Source: JAWLHU01 sp049324875 (GTDB lineage: Bacteria; Bacillota; Sulfobacillia; Symbiobacteriales; Symbiobacteriaceae). Taken from it: 64,000 nt of DNA. The stretch covers positions 62,001 through 126,000 of the forward strand of contig JBMONC010000009.1 in assembly GCA_049324875.1 (NCBI GenBank), in the 5' to 3' direction. The position numbers and the translations under genes are program-made. This document shows, piece by piece, positions 24,960 to 33,332 of this stretch. The notes under the pieces are model-generated. The model was not told the DNA's origin. It worked only from the letters and a program-made list of their open reading frames with translations, and made no database searches. Numbering within the stretch: position 1 is the stretch's first letter; every line of letters begins with the position of its first letter.

Positions 24960-25102
24960 TCTGACAGAGAGGACCGCACCCACCTCTGGGGAGGTTGGGC
25001 AGCGGCTGGTATATGCAAGGGAACTCCCGGCTGGGGTCCGGTCTTTTCGGCACCATCCGGGTCCGGGATTCCACCGGCAGACGACTGAGGAGAGGTGATC
25101 CT

Positions 25103-26263
25103 GTGAATCATCGCCCTACATCTCTGGGCGAGGCGCTGAGCCCTGCCCGTTTCGTTTTCCGGGCCCCTCTCCTTAACGGGTCTGGGTATGCTGATGAGAA
25201 CCGCGGCTTCCTGTTCTCCACGTTGCGCGAGGGCGTGCCGGTCAGGGCGGAGTCGCTCGGTGACGTGGTGCCTGGCTTGCTCTCGCTGGAAAAGTACCGG
25301 CAGATTGAGCGGGCGATGAAGGTACCGGTGGAGAAGGGTGAGTCCGTCCTGTACCAGGGGATCACAGCCAGCGCCTTCGAACGGGACTATCGATACAAGC
25401 GCCTGATCGGTCGGACGATGTTTGAGACAGACAGGCTTCCCATGGGATGGGCCGATGCATGTAACGCCATGGACGAGGTCTGGGTACCCAGCCGCTTCAA
25501 CGCAGAGACCTTCATTCGGGCCGGCGTAGCCCCGGAAAAGGTGAAACTGGTTCCTGCCGGAGTGGATACCGAGGAGTACCGCCCCGGCCTGGTCCCGCTG
25601 GAGATCCCGGGCCGCCGGAAGTTTACGTTCCTATCGATCTTTGAATGGAGCTACCGCAAGGGCTGGGATGTTCTGCTGCGGGCCATCGCCAGCCAATTCC
25701 ACCGGGATGATGACGTCGCCTTCATCATCAAGACCAGCACCCGTTACAGTCCAACAGCAGACCCGGTGGGCGAGATGATCGCGCTGCTGGAGGGCCAGAT
25801 GCAAAAGCGGCTGGAGGACTTGCCTCCGATCATCCTGCTGAGCGGATACCTGTCAGCCCAGGAGCTTTGCAGGCTCTACGCCTCGGCGGATGCCTTTGTG
25901 CTTCCGACCCGGGGGGAGGGTTACGGCCGCCCCTTCATGGAGGCCATGTCCTGTGGGCTCCCGGTGATCGCCACCCGGTGGAGCGGTCAGCTTGACTTCA
26001 TGCATGAGGGCAACAGCTACCTGGTGGACGTGGAGTCCATGGTACCGGTAACCCCCGTGATGGACCAGGCCCTCTACGCCGGACATATGTGGGCAGAGCC
26101 CAGCGTGGACCACCTGGCCGAACTGATGGGTCGGGTGGTGCGCGATCCCGACGAAGCGAAGCGGAAGGGCGGCCTGGCCCGCCAGGAGATGGTGCGGGAC
26201 TGGGACTGGAGGGTTATTGGTCACCGCTTTGTCCAGGAAGTGCAACGAGTGACGGAAAGTTAG
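25103..26263 (+). CDS. GT4-type glycosyltransferase
   Basis: This is a GT-B fold transferase of the GT4 group. The C-terminal half carries FTFLSIFEWSYRKGWDVLLR, the sugar-nucleotide stretch and the EX7E element in PTRGEGYGRPFMEAMSCG. The N-terminal half is shorter than in most GT4 enzymes (EVWVPSRFNAETFIRAGV and KVKLVPAGVDTEEYRP mark the domain boundary). The start is the GTG at 25103 with GAGGAGAGG in front; an in-frame ATG at 24995 would add 36 unlikely residues. The next gene has a related C-terminal half, pointing to a shared substrate or origin. Confidence 0.86.
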   Translation: MNHRPTSLGEALSPARFVFRAPLLNGSGYADENRGFLFSTLREGVPVRAESLGDVVPGLLSLEKYRQIERAMKVPVEKGESVLYQGITASAFERDYRYKRLIGRTMFETDRLPMGWADACNAMDEVWVPSRFNAETFIRAGVAPEKVKLVPAGVDTEEYRPGLVPLEIPGRRKFTFLSIFEWSYRKGWDVLLRAIASQFHRDDDVAFIIKTSTRYSPTADPVGEMIALLEGQMQKRLEDLPPIILLSGYLSAQELCRLYASADAFVLPTRGEGYGRPFMEAMSCGLPVIATRWSGQLDFMHEGNSYLVDVESMVPVTPVMDQALYAGHMWAEPSVDHLAELMGRVVRDPDEAKRKGGLARQEMVRDWDWRVIGHRFVQEVQRVTES

Positions 26264-26273
26264 GGTGGGGACT

Positions 26274-28511
26274 ATGTCGTTATTGAAGTATGACATCTCG
26301 TCCGGGAGGGTGCACGACTATGGTCCTTCCCGGACGCTCGCGCTCTACACCGGCAACCGTGAGTGGACGGGAATGGAGCCGGGGTCTGAGGTGGCGGACT
26401 GCTTTGCCAACCCGGTGCGCAACCCGTGGACGCCCTCGCGTGGGTCCACCCCAGCACTGGTCTGGCTGCCGGGCGATAGGCTGATCTCGGGGTCTCCGAT
26501 CACCTTTCGCCGGCTCCTGCATGAGCAGCCGGCCCAGTACATGGTTACCACCCTCCTGCCCCTGTTTGACGGGGTGGAACTCGTCTGCCTGGAGCCCCGG
26601 CTGATCCATGACCAGGGTCCCAAGCAACACCTGCCTGAGATCATGATGCAGGTGCAGGGCGAGCTGCCCGAGCTCGCTCGCAAGCACCTCTCCCAGGTGA
26701 ACCAGTCCTGGGCGTCGGTCAAGCTGGCCATGCATCAGGTGGCCGTTGACCCGCTGGCTGCCGCCGCCCAGTTTGAGGCCATATCTCGCCTGGTGTCGGT
26801 GAACCAGCTCTGGGCCGGACTGGCGACCTACAACCAGGCGTGTGCCCTGATCGCCGCCGGGGACGCCGAGAGGGCGTGGGGCTTGCTGCAAGAGGCGCGG
26901 GTCCGGTACAGCGGGTACAAGGACCTCGCTCTGCTGCAGGCCTGGCTGCTGATCCAGGTGGATGAGGCGGAGGCGGCCGAAAGGGTACTGGACGAGGCGG
27001 AGCGGTCGAAGCCTGACACCGAGTACTTCCACGCCTCGCCGTCCCTACCGGCCCGGTACCATTGGTTGCGCGGTCGCATCGCTGCCCGCTCCGGCAAGTG
27101 GCTCCCAGCCGCCCACCACCTCTTTCAGGCACTGCTCCTGGAGCCCGGGCGATCGATCTACCTGGAGGATCTGATTGAACTTGCCCCGCCAGCCCCGATG
27201 CTGCGGTCGGTCCTCCCACAGTTGCGGCATGTCTGCTGGACAAACCCGTCACAGCTCCCCCTGGCCGTCACCCTGCTGGGGCGAGCGGGCCTGCCAGGCA
27301 TGTGCGAACGACTGGTGGAGGGATTCCCCCTGACCGAAGAGCAACTCCGTGACATCCAGTCGGTTCTTCCGCAGAACCCCCTGCCGCAGCGGGTTGCCTT
27401 TGAAGGGGAGTTCCTGGCCCGCCACAGCCTGAGTCGGGTCAACCGCATGTGGGCACTGGCCCTCCAGCGGGAGGCAGTCGACCTGGAGTTGGTCTCCACG
27501 AACTTCCCGCAGGCTACCCCCGACGAGGTGCCCGAGATCGCCCCTCTGCTGCCGGCCTTTCAGAGCGTGACAGGACGGCCGACCGTCACCATTCGCCACT
27601 CCTGGCCCCACGATTTCTCACCCCCCCAGGGGGGGAAACTGGTCATCTGCCTGCCCTGGGAGTATGGATCGCTGCCGAAGGCGTGGTTCCGCGGGCTCTC
27701 ACGGGCGGATGAGGTGTGGGTCTACACCAACTACGTCCGAGAGTTGATGATTCGTGACGGGGTGGAGCCCAGCAAGGTGGCGGTTGTCCCCTGCGGGGTG
27801 GATACCAGCCTCTTCCGTCCTGACGGCGAGTCAGCGACCCTTCCCGGCTCCAAGGGGTTCACCTTCCTGTTCGTAGGCGGGACGATCTTCCGCAAGGGGG
27901 TGGACCTCCTGGTGGACGCCTACTGCGAGGAGTTCGGGCCCGATGAGGACGTCACGCTGGTGATCAAGGACTTCGGCTCCGGCACGGTGTACAGCGATCA
28001 ACTGCTGCAGCGCATCCACCGGCGGGCCGCTGAACCGGGGGTGCCCCACATCCTCATCCACCGGGATACGCTGCCCGACCAGCAGTTGGCCGCTCTCTAC
28101 CGGGGGTGTGGTGCGCTGGTTCACCCCTACCGTGGGGAGGGTTTCGGTCTGCCCATTGCCGAAGCGATGGCCTGCGGCGCTCCGGTGATCGTTACCGGCG
28201 CCGGCGCCTGCCTGGACTTCTGCCACGAGGGCGTCGCCTACCTGGTTCCGGCGCAGGAGACGGCCCTGCCGAAGCAGGTGATGGAGGAGCTGGAGCCCAC
28301 CGTCCGGACGCCCACCTGGTACGAGGTGAGCACCGCGGACCTGCGGCGCATCATGCGGCATGTCTTCACCCACCGGAGGGAGGCGAAGCAGCGCGGCAAG
28401 GCAGCCGCCGCATGGATCGCTTCTCGGTTCACCTGGGACCGGGCCGGTGCGATCGCAGCGGAGCGCATCCGGCGGCTGCTGAGCGAGCCGGAGAGGCCGG
28501 AGGCCCGATGA
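26274..28511 (+). CDS. Large glycosyltransferase: unknown N-terminus, TPR-like middle, GT4 C-terminus
   Basis: Three parts are visible. Residues 1-130 are unassigned (short beta/alpha stretches around LVWLPGDRLISG). Residues about 140-370 are Ala/Leu-rich helical repeats of TPR type (LWAGLATYNQACALIAAGDA, ARYHWLRGRIAARSGKWLPA). Residues about 385-745 form a GT-B transferase with VAVVPCGVDTSLFRPDG, FTFLFVGGTIFRKGVDLLVD and the EX7E element in YRGEGFGLPIAEAMACG. The C-terminal part resembles the upstream enzyme. The ATG at 26274 is chosen; a GTG three codons earlier is possible. Cytoplasmic, probably acting on a protein or lipid-linked acceptor. Confidence 0.84.
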   Translation: MSLLKYDISSGRVHDYGPSRTLALYTGNREWTGMEPGSEVADCFANPVRNPWTPSRGSTPALVWLPGDRLISGSPITFRRLLHEQPAQYMVTTLLPLFDGVELVCLEPRLIHDQGPKQHLPEIMMQVQGELPELARKHLSQVNQSWASVKLAMHQVAVDPLAAAAQFEAISRLVSVNQLWAGLATYNQACALIAAGDAERAWGLLQEARVRYSGYKDLALLQAWLLIQVDEAEAAERVLDEAERSKPDTEYFHASPSLPARYHWLRGRIAARSGKWLPAAHHLFQALLLEPGRSIYLEDLIELAPPAPMLRSVLPQLRHVCWTNPSQLPLAVTLLGRAGLPGMCERLVEGFPLTEEQLRDIQSVLPQNPLPQRVAFEGEFLARHSLSRVNRMWALALQREAVDLELVSTNFPQATPDEVPEIAPLLPAFQSVTGRPTVTIRHSWPHDFSPPQGGKLVICLPWEYGSLPKAWFRGLSRADEVWVYTNYVRELMIRDGVEPSKVAVVPCGVDTSLFRPDGESATLPGSKGFTFLFVGGTIFRKGVDLLVDAYCEEFGPDEDVTLVIKDFGSGTVYSDQLLQRIHRRAAEPGVPHILIHRDTLPDQQLAALYRGCGALVHPYRGEGFGLPIAEAMACGAPVIVTGAGACLDFCHEGVAYLVPAQETALPKQVMEELEPTVRTPTWYEVSTADLRRIMRHVFTHRREAKQRGKAAAAWIASRFTWDRAGAIAAERIRRLLSEPERPEAR

Positions 28512-28533
28512 GGGCAGACGAGGGGGTATCTGT

Positions 28534-31257
28534 TTGACGGAGCCGTTGGTGTCGATAATAGTCCTGGGATATAACTTATGGCCACTGACTGTTCAGTGCA
28601 TTCGGGCCGTGCTGGAGACGACGACCGGCGCTTACGAAGTGATTGCCGTGGACAACGGCTCGACCGACGGGACCTCACAGCGATTGCAGGAGGTCTTCGG
28701 CGATCGGATTCGCGTCGTCAGACTTGAGCCGAACGGGTTCTATGCCGGTGGAAACAACTATGGTGCCAGGTTTGCCAGGGGCAAGTATCTGGCTTTTGTC
28801 AGCAACGACACCATCCCGCTGAACGGCTGGCTGGAGGCCCTGCTGGCCGCGGCCGAGCGCCATGATGCGGCCGTTGTCGGGGGGAAGATGCTGTTCCCCG
28901 ACGGTCGGCTTTACGGAACCTCGCACAAGCTGACCTACGGGGTTTTCCCGCTGGAGCCCCGCCTGCGCCGGCACAAGGAGTGGGACCTGTACCCGGAGCC
29001 GGAAGCGGAAGTCGACTCGGTCGATGGGGCCCTCTTCCTCATCCGGCGTGATGTCTTTGAGCAGGTCGGCGGGTTCGATACGCAGTTCCGTCAGGGATGG
29101 GAGGATGTGGATCTGTCCCTGAAGGTCAGGGCGGCTGGTTTCCGGCTCATCTACACACCCTTCTCCCGGGTGATCCATCTGCACAGCCAGACGCCCGGTC
29201 GCTATGAGTGGGAGGCTGCGAACCGCAACCTGCTGCAAAGACGGTGGATGCACCTGCTCCCGCAGCTCCGGACGAACCCGCTGCCCCCTGTGGAGGAGGA
29301 GCGCCCGCCGGTCAGCCTGATCATGCCGACCTGCAACTCCATCCACGTCATCACCAGAAGCGTGGAGAGCGCTCTGGCCAACATGACCGTGCAGGACGAG
29401 CTGATCACCGTCGACAACAACTCCACCGATGGGACCCGCGAGTACCTGGAGCAGATGGCCGTCATGACCCAGGGGCGGGTCCGGCTGCTCTCCCAGGGCT
29501 CCAACCTTGGGTTCGCCGGCGCGGTCAATATCGGATTGGAGGCGGCCAGGCACGAGTACGTCTGCATTCTTCACGCTGACACGGTCATTCCCCAGGGGAA
29601 CCTCAGCCTTCTGGTTGACTCCCTGGTGAAGCACCCGGATGCGGCGGCGGTCGGTCCGGTCTCCAACCGCCCCGAAGGACCGCAGCACCTTGCCGCTCAC
29701 TGGCTCCCTGCCTTCGAGAGCAAGCGGGCGACCGGCCTGGAAGAGCTGCGACTCCCCGGGGGAGAGAAGACCGGGCAAGCTGTTCCCACCCTTCTCTTAT
29801 CGGATATGTGCCTGTTGGCGCGCCGCTCCCGAGTCGGGAGGCTTGACCCGCTCCTGCCCTCGGGATTTGCCGGCATCGATCTCTCCCTGAGGCTGAGGCA
29901 CTCCAAGCTGCTGATCAAGACCGATGCCTGTGTCCTGCACCTGGGCGGCTCGACCGATACCCTGCCGGAGGAAGTCCTCCAGCGCAGGCGGCAGGAGGGT
30001 GCGAACCTGCTGTATGAACGGCTGTTCCAGACCTTTGGCCGGCAGGTCTCGGGCCTGGAGCCGATCTTCGAGGCCGCCGGGGCTGTCCCGAGCAGCGAAA
30101 GCGTTACGGTGGTGATGGTCACCAAGAACGGGAGCGACCGCACCGAGCGGGCCATTGAGGCGATCTTCCGCCACACCCGTCGCCCACTGGAGCTGATCGT
30201 GCTGGACAGCGGTTCCTCGCCCGAACATGCTGAGCGGCTCCTCTCTGCAGCCGACAGGTTTCCCTCCATGAGACTCCTGCGGTTCGATGAGGACGAAGGG
30301 GCCGGCTACCTGTGGAACACAGGGCTATCCTTTGCGACCGGGGAGCACGTCCTCTTCCTGCAGGATTCGGTCACAGTCGGTCCCGGGTGGCTCAGTTTGC
30401 TGCTGGCAGGGGCTTCGGCAGGTGATGCGGGCCTGGTTGTACCTCATCTCAGGCAGATCACCGCCGAGGAGGATGCCGTTGCGATTGACTGGCTCCATGA
30501 GCATGCTGGTCGGCACGAGGAGGCTGGCAAGCTGGATCCGGCCTGTCTGTTGGTAACGGCTCGAGCCCGGGCAGCGATCGGCGGCTTCGACCCCCAGTTT
30601 GTCTCCGCGAGAGCAGCGGCCGCTGACTACGCACAGCGCCTCGAGCGGGTCGGGCTGAAGCCGGTGATGGTCCGGAGTGCTCTCATGTGGCAGGAACCTC
30701 ACGAAGCGGAACAGCCGGTGCCGTTGGATGAAGCCTTGCTCACCTTCAAGCAGACGGCAGCCGCGATGGCCGGGGATGATTCGGACCTGATCCTCCCGCT
30801 TGACCACCGGGAGCAGTATTCGCCGGATGCGCCCGCCGTGGAAACAGGCTCCACCAAGCGCCACCGGATTCTCCTGATCCCGGACTGGACCGACCCGGCG
30901 ACCGCCTGGGCAGAGGCGTTCCGGGAATGCCTCGAGGCCTTTGGTGCCGAAGAGGATGTGGCGATCATCGTGCGGGTGGAGCCCCCATCCCCCCCGGTGA
31001 CGGAGCGGGTGGTCGAGCAACTGCAGTCGGTGGTTGCGGCTACCGGCCGCTCAGAGGACGCGCTGCCCGAGCTCATTGTGGAGGCCACCCCCGCCACGCC
31101 GCTGACACATACCTGTATCTACCGGGCCGCCACGGTTCTCCTCAGCACCCCGGGGCAGCACCAGATGGTTCACGAGCGGAATGCAGAGCATGCGGGGATC
31201 GCAGTCCTCCGAAGCCGGTCCGCTTCGGAGCTGCGCAAGGCCATCCTCGGGCAGTAA
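28534..31257 (+). CDS. Triple GT2 glycosyltransferase with a C-terminal Rossmann-like part
   Basis: The 907 residues contain three GT-A family 2 modules in a row. Module 1 (residues 1-250) begins LVSIIVLGYNLWPLTVQCI and has AVDNGSTDGTS and WEDVDLSLKVRAAGFRLIY. Module 2 (about 265-510) begins VSLIMPTCNSIHVITRSVES and has TVDNNSTDGTREYLE. Module 3 (about 525-760) begins VTVVMVTKNGSDRTERAIEA and has VLDSGSSPEHAERL. The last 130 residues look like half of a GT-B fold (ILLIPDWTDPATAW). Module 1 shows the best acceptor-side motif; module 3 may be degenerate. The TTG at 28534 follows GAGGGGG. A terminator follows the gene, so it closes the manC-glycosyltransferase unit. Confidence 0.86.
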   Translation: MTEPLVSIIVLGYNLWPLTVQCIRAVLETTTGAYEVIAVDNGSTDGTSQRLQEVFGDRIRVVRLEPNGFYAGGNNYGARFARGKYLAFVSNDTIPLNGWLEALLAAAERHDAAVVGGKMLFPDGRLYGTSHKLTYGVFPLEPRLRRHKEWDLYPEPEAEVDSVDGALFLIRRDVFEQVGGFDTQFRQGWEDVDLSLKVRAAGFRLIYTPFSRVIHLHSQTPGRYEWEAANRNLLQRRWMHLLPQLRTNPLPPVEEERPPVSLIMPTCNSIHVITRSVESALANMTVQDELITVDNNSTDGTREYLEQMAVMTQGRVRLLSQGSNLGFAGAVNIGLEAARHEYVCILHADTVIPQGNLSLLVDSLVKHPDAAAVGPVSNRPEGPQHLAAHWLPAFESKRATGLEELRLPGGEKTGQAVPTLLLSDMCLLARRSRVGRLDPLLPSGFAGIDLSLRLRHSKLLIKTDACVLHLGGSTDTLPEEVLQRRRQEGANLLYERLFQTFGRQVSGLEPIFEAAGAVPSSESVTVVMVTKNGSDRTERAIEAIFRHTRRPLELIVLDSGSSPEHAERLLSAADRFPSMRLLRFDEDEGAGYLWNTGLSFATGEHVLFLQDSVTVGPGWLSLLLAGASAGDAGLVVPHLRQITAEEDAVAIDWLHEHAGRHEEAGKLDPACLLVTARARAAIGGFDPQFVSARAAAADYAQRLERVGLKPVMVRSALMWQEPHEAEQPVPLDEALLTFKQTAAAMAGDDSDLILPLDHREQYSPDAPAVETGSTKRHRILLIPDWTDPATAWAEAFRECLEAFGAEEDVAIIVRVEPPSPPVTERVVEQLQSVVAATGRSEDALPELIVEATPATPLTHTCIYRAATVLLSTPGQHQMVHERNAEHAGIAVLRSRSASELRKAILGQ

Positions 31258-31265
31258 CGATCGAC

Positions 31266-31296
31266 AGGGCGAGCCCGCCATGGGCTCGCCCTTTTG
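31266..31296 (+). terminator. Terminator after the glycosyltransferase unit
   Basis: An 11-bp perfect stem (AGGGCGAGCCC at 31266-31276 with 31282-31292) with a 5-base loop is followed by TTTTG. It is a classic intrinsic terminator. Confidence 0.88.
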
Positions 31297-31374
31297 TGAA
31301 TCGGGGAATGGGGAGTGGTCTTTGCCCATAAGCATCCACCTGAATCCGGTGAAGCAGAGCGGAGGGAGCCCGTA

Positions 31375-31650
31375 TTGGACTGGAAGTCCGCGTTGATGAC
31401 CTTCGCCATCATCTTCCTGGCCGAATTGGGCGACAAGACGCAGCTGATGGTCATGTCGCTGTCCGCCCGATCCAAGGCCCCGCACATGATCTTCCTCGGA
31501 GCGGCGGCGGCCCTGGTCGCATCCTCGCTGGTCGCCGTGCTGGCGGGCGATACGTTTCTGCGGAACATCCCCCTCCGGTACATTCGCATGGCCACCGGCC
31601 TCGGCTTCTTGGTGATCGGCGGGATGCTTCTGCTCAGGTCGATCCGGTAG
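31375..31650 (+). CDS. GDT1/TMEM165 (UPF0016) family membrane protein, half-size
   Basis: Members of this family move manganese or calcium across membranes. The signature ELGDKTQLMVM lies in the first helix, residues 15-25, within LAELGDKTQL. About three membrane helices are present in 91 residues, which is one repeat of the usual two-repeat protein. Half-size members are known in bacteria and are thought to work as dimers or with a partner. The TTG at 31375 is preferred because GGAGGGAG lies 8-14 bases upstream; the longer in-frame start at 31315 adds hydrophilic residues without support. The gene ends next to the convergent permease genes. Confidence 0.8.
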   Translation: MDWKSALMTFAIIFLAELGDKTQLMVMSLSARSKAPHMIFLGAAAALVASSLVAVLAGDTFLRNIPLRYIRMATGLGFLVIGGMLLLRSIR

Positions 31651-31651
31651 A

Positions 31652-32434
31652 CTAGCTCCCCGTTCCCTGGTAATGCCGTTCGCCGATCCGGTAGAGGTGC
31701 AGGGCGACGGTGAGCGCCAGGACCGCCGCCACGAAGGGGGCGGCCAGGCTGAGAGCGGTTCCGCCCTTCCCCAGGGCGAACCGGACGGGAATGTAGCCGA
31801 TGGTGGCCACCGGCAGCAGTCCGGTGAGGAGGCCGCGCAGCCAGCGGGGGAAGATCTCCGCCGGGTAGTTGGCGGCGGCCACCGGGGCGTTGACCGCAAA
31901 GATCTGCAGTTCAGAGATGCGGGTGAGGTAGAAGCCGGCCCCGGCCACGGCGATGGCGATGGCGCTGATGATCACGGCCCCGGCGAAGGGGACGATACAG
32001 GCGTAGAGGACGAGCCAGGTCGGAGCGCCCTGAGCGATCACCCCGGAGAGGCCGATGGAGAGCACCAGGAAACCCTGTGCGGCGGCGGAGATCCGCCCCA
32101 GGTCGAAGTTCCGGGCCAGCAGGCTGAGGAGCGGCGGCCAGGGGCGGATCAGCAGGCTGTCGTACTCCCCGTTGATCAGGTACTTCTCGAAGGTGTCAAG
32201 TTCGGCGGCGAAGACCCGATAGAGCCCGTGCGAGGTGGTGGCCAGCCCGGAGAGGACCGCCACCTCGTATACATTCCATCCCGAAACGGAACGGTATCGA
32301 TAGAGGATCGCGGCCACGGTCAGGAAGTCGACGGCGGTGATCATTGCGTAGAAGATGCCGGTCAGGATGAAGTCCCACTTATACTGCATCCGGGAACGGA
32401 TGGCGGCGGCCAGCAGGCGGAGGTAGATATCCAC
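31652..32434 (-). CDS. ABC-2 type transporter permease (DUF990-like), second gene
   Basis: This 260-residue integral membrane protein has six predicted helices. It matches the ABC2_membrane_6 (DUF990) type: MDIYLRLLAAAIRSRMQYKW at the start, then AVLSGLATTSHGLYRVFAAE and LINGEYDSLLIRPWPPLLSL. Such permeases work in pairs with an ABC ATPase to export or flip an unknown substrate. It is transcribed after the related permease gene, with 3 bases between. No ATPase gene accompanies the pair. Confidence 0.82.
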   Translation of the reverse strand: MDIYLRLLAAAIRSRMQYKWDFILTGIFYAMITAVDFLTVAAILYRYRSVSGWNVYEVAVLSGLATTSHGLYRVFAAELDTFEKYLINGEYDSLLIRPWPPLLSLLARNFDLGRISAAAQGFLVLSIGLSGVIAQGAPTWLVLYACIVPFAGAVIISAIAIAVAGAGFYLTRISELQIFAVNAPVAAANYPAEIFPRWLRGLLTGLLPVATIGYIPVRFALGKGGTALSLAAPFVAAVLALTVALHLYRIGERHYQGTGS

Positions 32435-32437
32435 GGG

Positions 32438-33223
32438 CTACCCTCCTTGCACGATGGTCCGGTGGAGCGCTCTCCGGGTCAGAAAGCGGCACCAGAGGGT
32501 GAGCGCTGCGGCCCAGCCGGCCTGGACCAGGAGCCCCTCGGGGCCGGACAGGCCCAGGTAGATCCGCAGCGGGTAGTACTGCTGGGAGGCGAAGGGGAGG
32601 TAGGGAGCGATCTTCCCCAGCCAGCCGGGGAGGATATCGGCGGGGATCCATCCGCCGGAGAGCAGGGTGATCATGGTGTGGTAGGTCCAGTGGGCCCAGC
32701 GGATCTCGGTGGTCCAGAGGGCGGAGATCCCGATGGTGTAGGTGAGGGTCAGCCCCACGTAGGCGCCCAACAGCAGGCTGGGGATCACCAGCAGCAGCTG
32801 ACCGGCGGAGTGGGGGGCGGGGAAGCCGACGGTGAAGGTGAAGAGGAGGGCGATGGGGAGGGCCCGGTAGAGGGCGTGGTAGGCGATGTTGCCGCTCTCC
32901 CGGGAGAGGACCATCGCGAAGTAGGGCAGGGGCCGGGCCATCTCCAGGGCGATCGCCCCGCTCCGGACGGCGTTCTGGATGCCCAGCCCCGCGGGGAAGA
33001 AGGTGGTCAGCCAGGCGAAGACCTGGGCCAGGACCATCATCTCGGTCATCATCTGCCGGGAGTAGGGGTCGCCGGCGGCGGGGTTCTCGGGGGCCACCGC
33101 CTGCCAGAGCGAGATGTAGATGAACCCGAAGACGGCGGAGGCCACGTTGTTGAGCATGTGGGACCAGCGGTAGGCCGTGTTTCGGAGGTAGCCTGTCCGC
33201 CCGAGGTACAGGTAGGTGGTCAC
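32438..33223 (-). CDS. ABC-2 type transporter permease (DUF990-like), first gene
   Basis: A 261-residue protein with six predicted helices, similar in layout to its downstream neighbour. It begins VTTYLYLGRTGYLRN and includes ANVVASAVFGFIYISL-like membrane stretches and QVFAWLTTFFPAGLGIQN. The GTG at 33223 is chosen: AAGGGAG lies 8 bases upstream, and the longer frame reaching 33409 would overlap the divergent gene and add 62 poorly membrane-like residues. It is the first gene of the two-gene permease unit. Confidence 0.8.
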   Translation of the reverse strand: MTTYLYLGRTGYLRNTAYRWSHMLNNVASAVFGFIYISLWQAVAPENPAAGDPYSRQMMTEMMVLAQVFAWLTTFFPAGLGIQNAVRSGAIALEMARPLPYFAMVLSRESGNIAYHALYRALPIALLFTFTVGFPAPHSAGQLLLVIPSLLLGAYVGLTLTYTIGISALWTTEIRWAHWTYHTMITLLSGGWIPADILPGWLGKIAPYLPFASQQYYPLRIYLGLSGPEGLLVQAGWAAALTLWCRFLTRRALHRTIVQGG

Positions 33224-33303
33224 ACCGCTCGCTCCCTTGCGAGAATTTGTCAAGCCCGGCAGGGCTTTGGAGCCAGCCAGCGAACTAAAGGCCGATGTGA
33301 TTG

Positions 33304-33328
33304 CATCTCCCATTTTGAAAAGGAGATG
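33304..33328 (+). promoter_or_regulatory. Hairpin covering the ribosome site of the small membrane gene
   Basis: CATCTCC (33304-33310) is the exact complement of GGAGATG (33322-33328), which is the ribosome-binding site of the gene starting at 33333. In the transcript this would hide the site in a 7-bp stem with an 11-base loop. Confidence 0.45.
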
Positions 33329-33332
33329 AGCG

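Noticed and set aside
24960..25102. T-box or other known riboswitch before the glycosyltransferase gene
   Set aside because: No T-box sequence (TGGNACC) or other class-defining block was found, and the gene is not of the regulated type.
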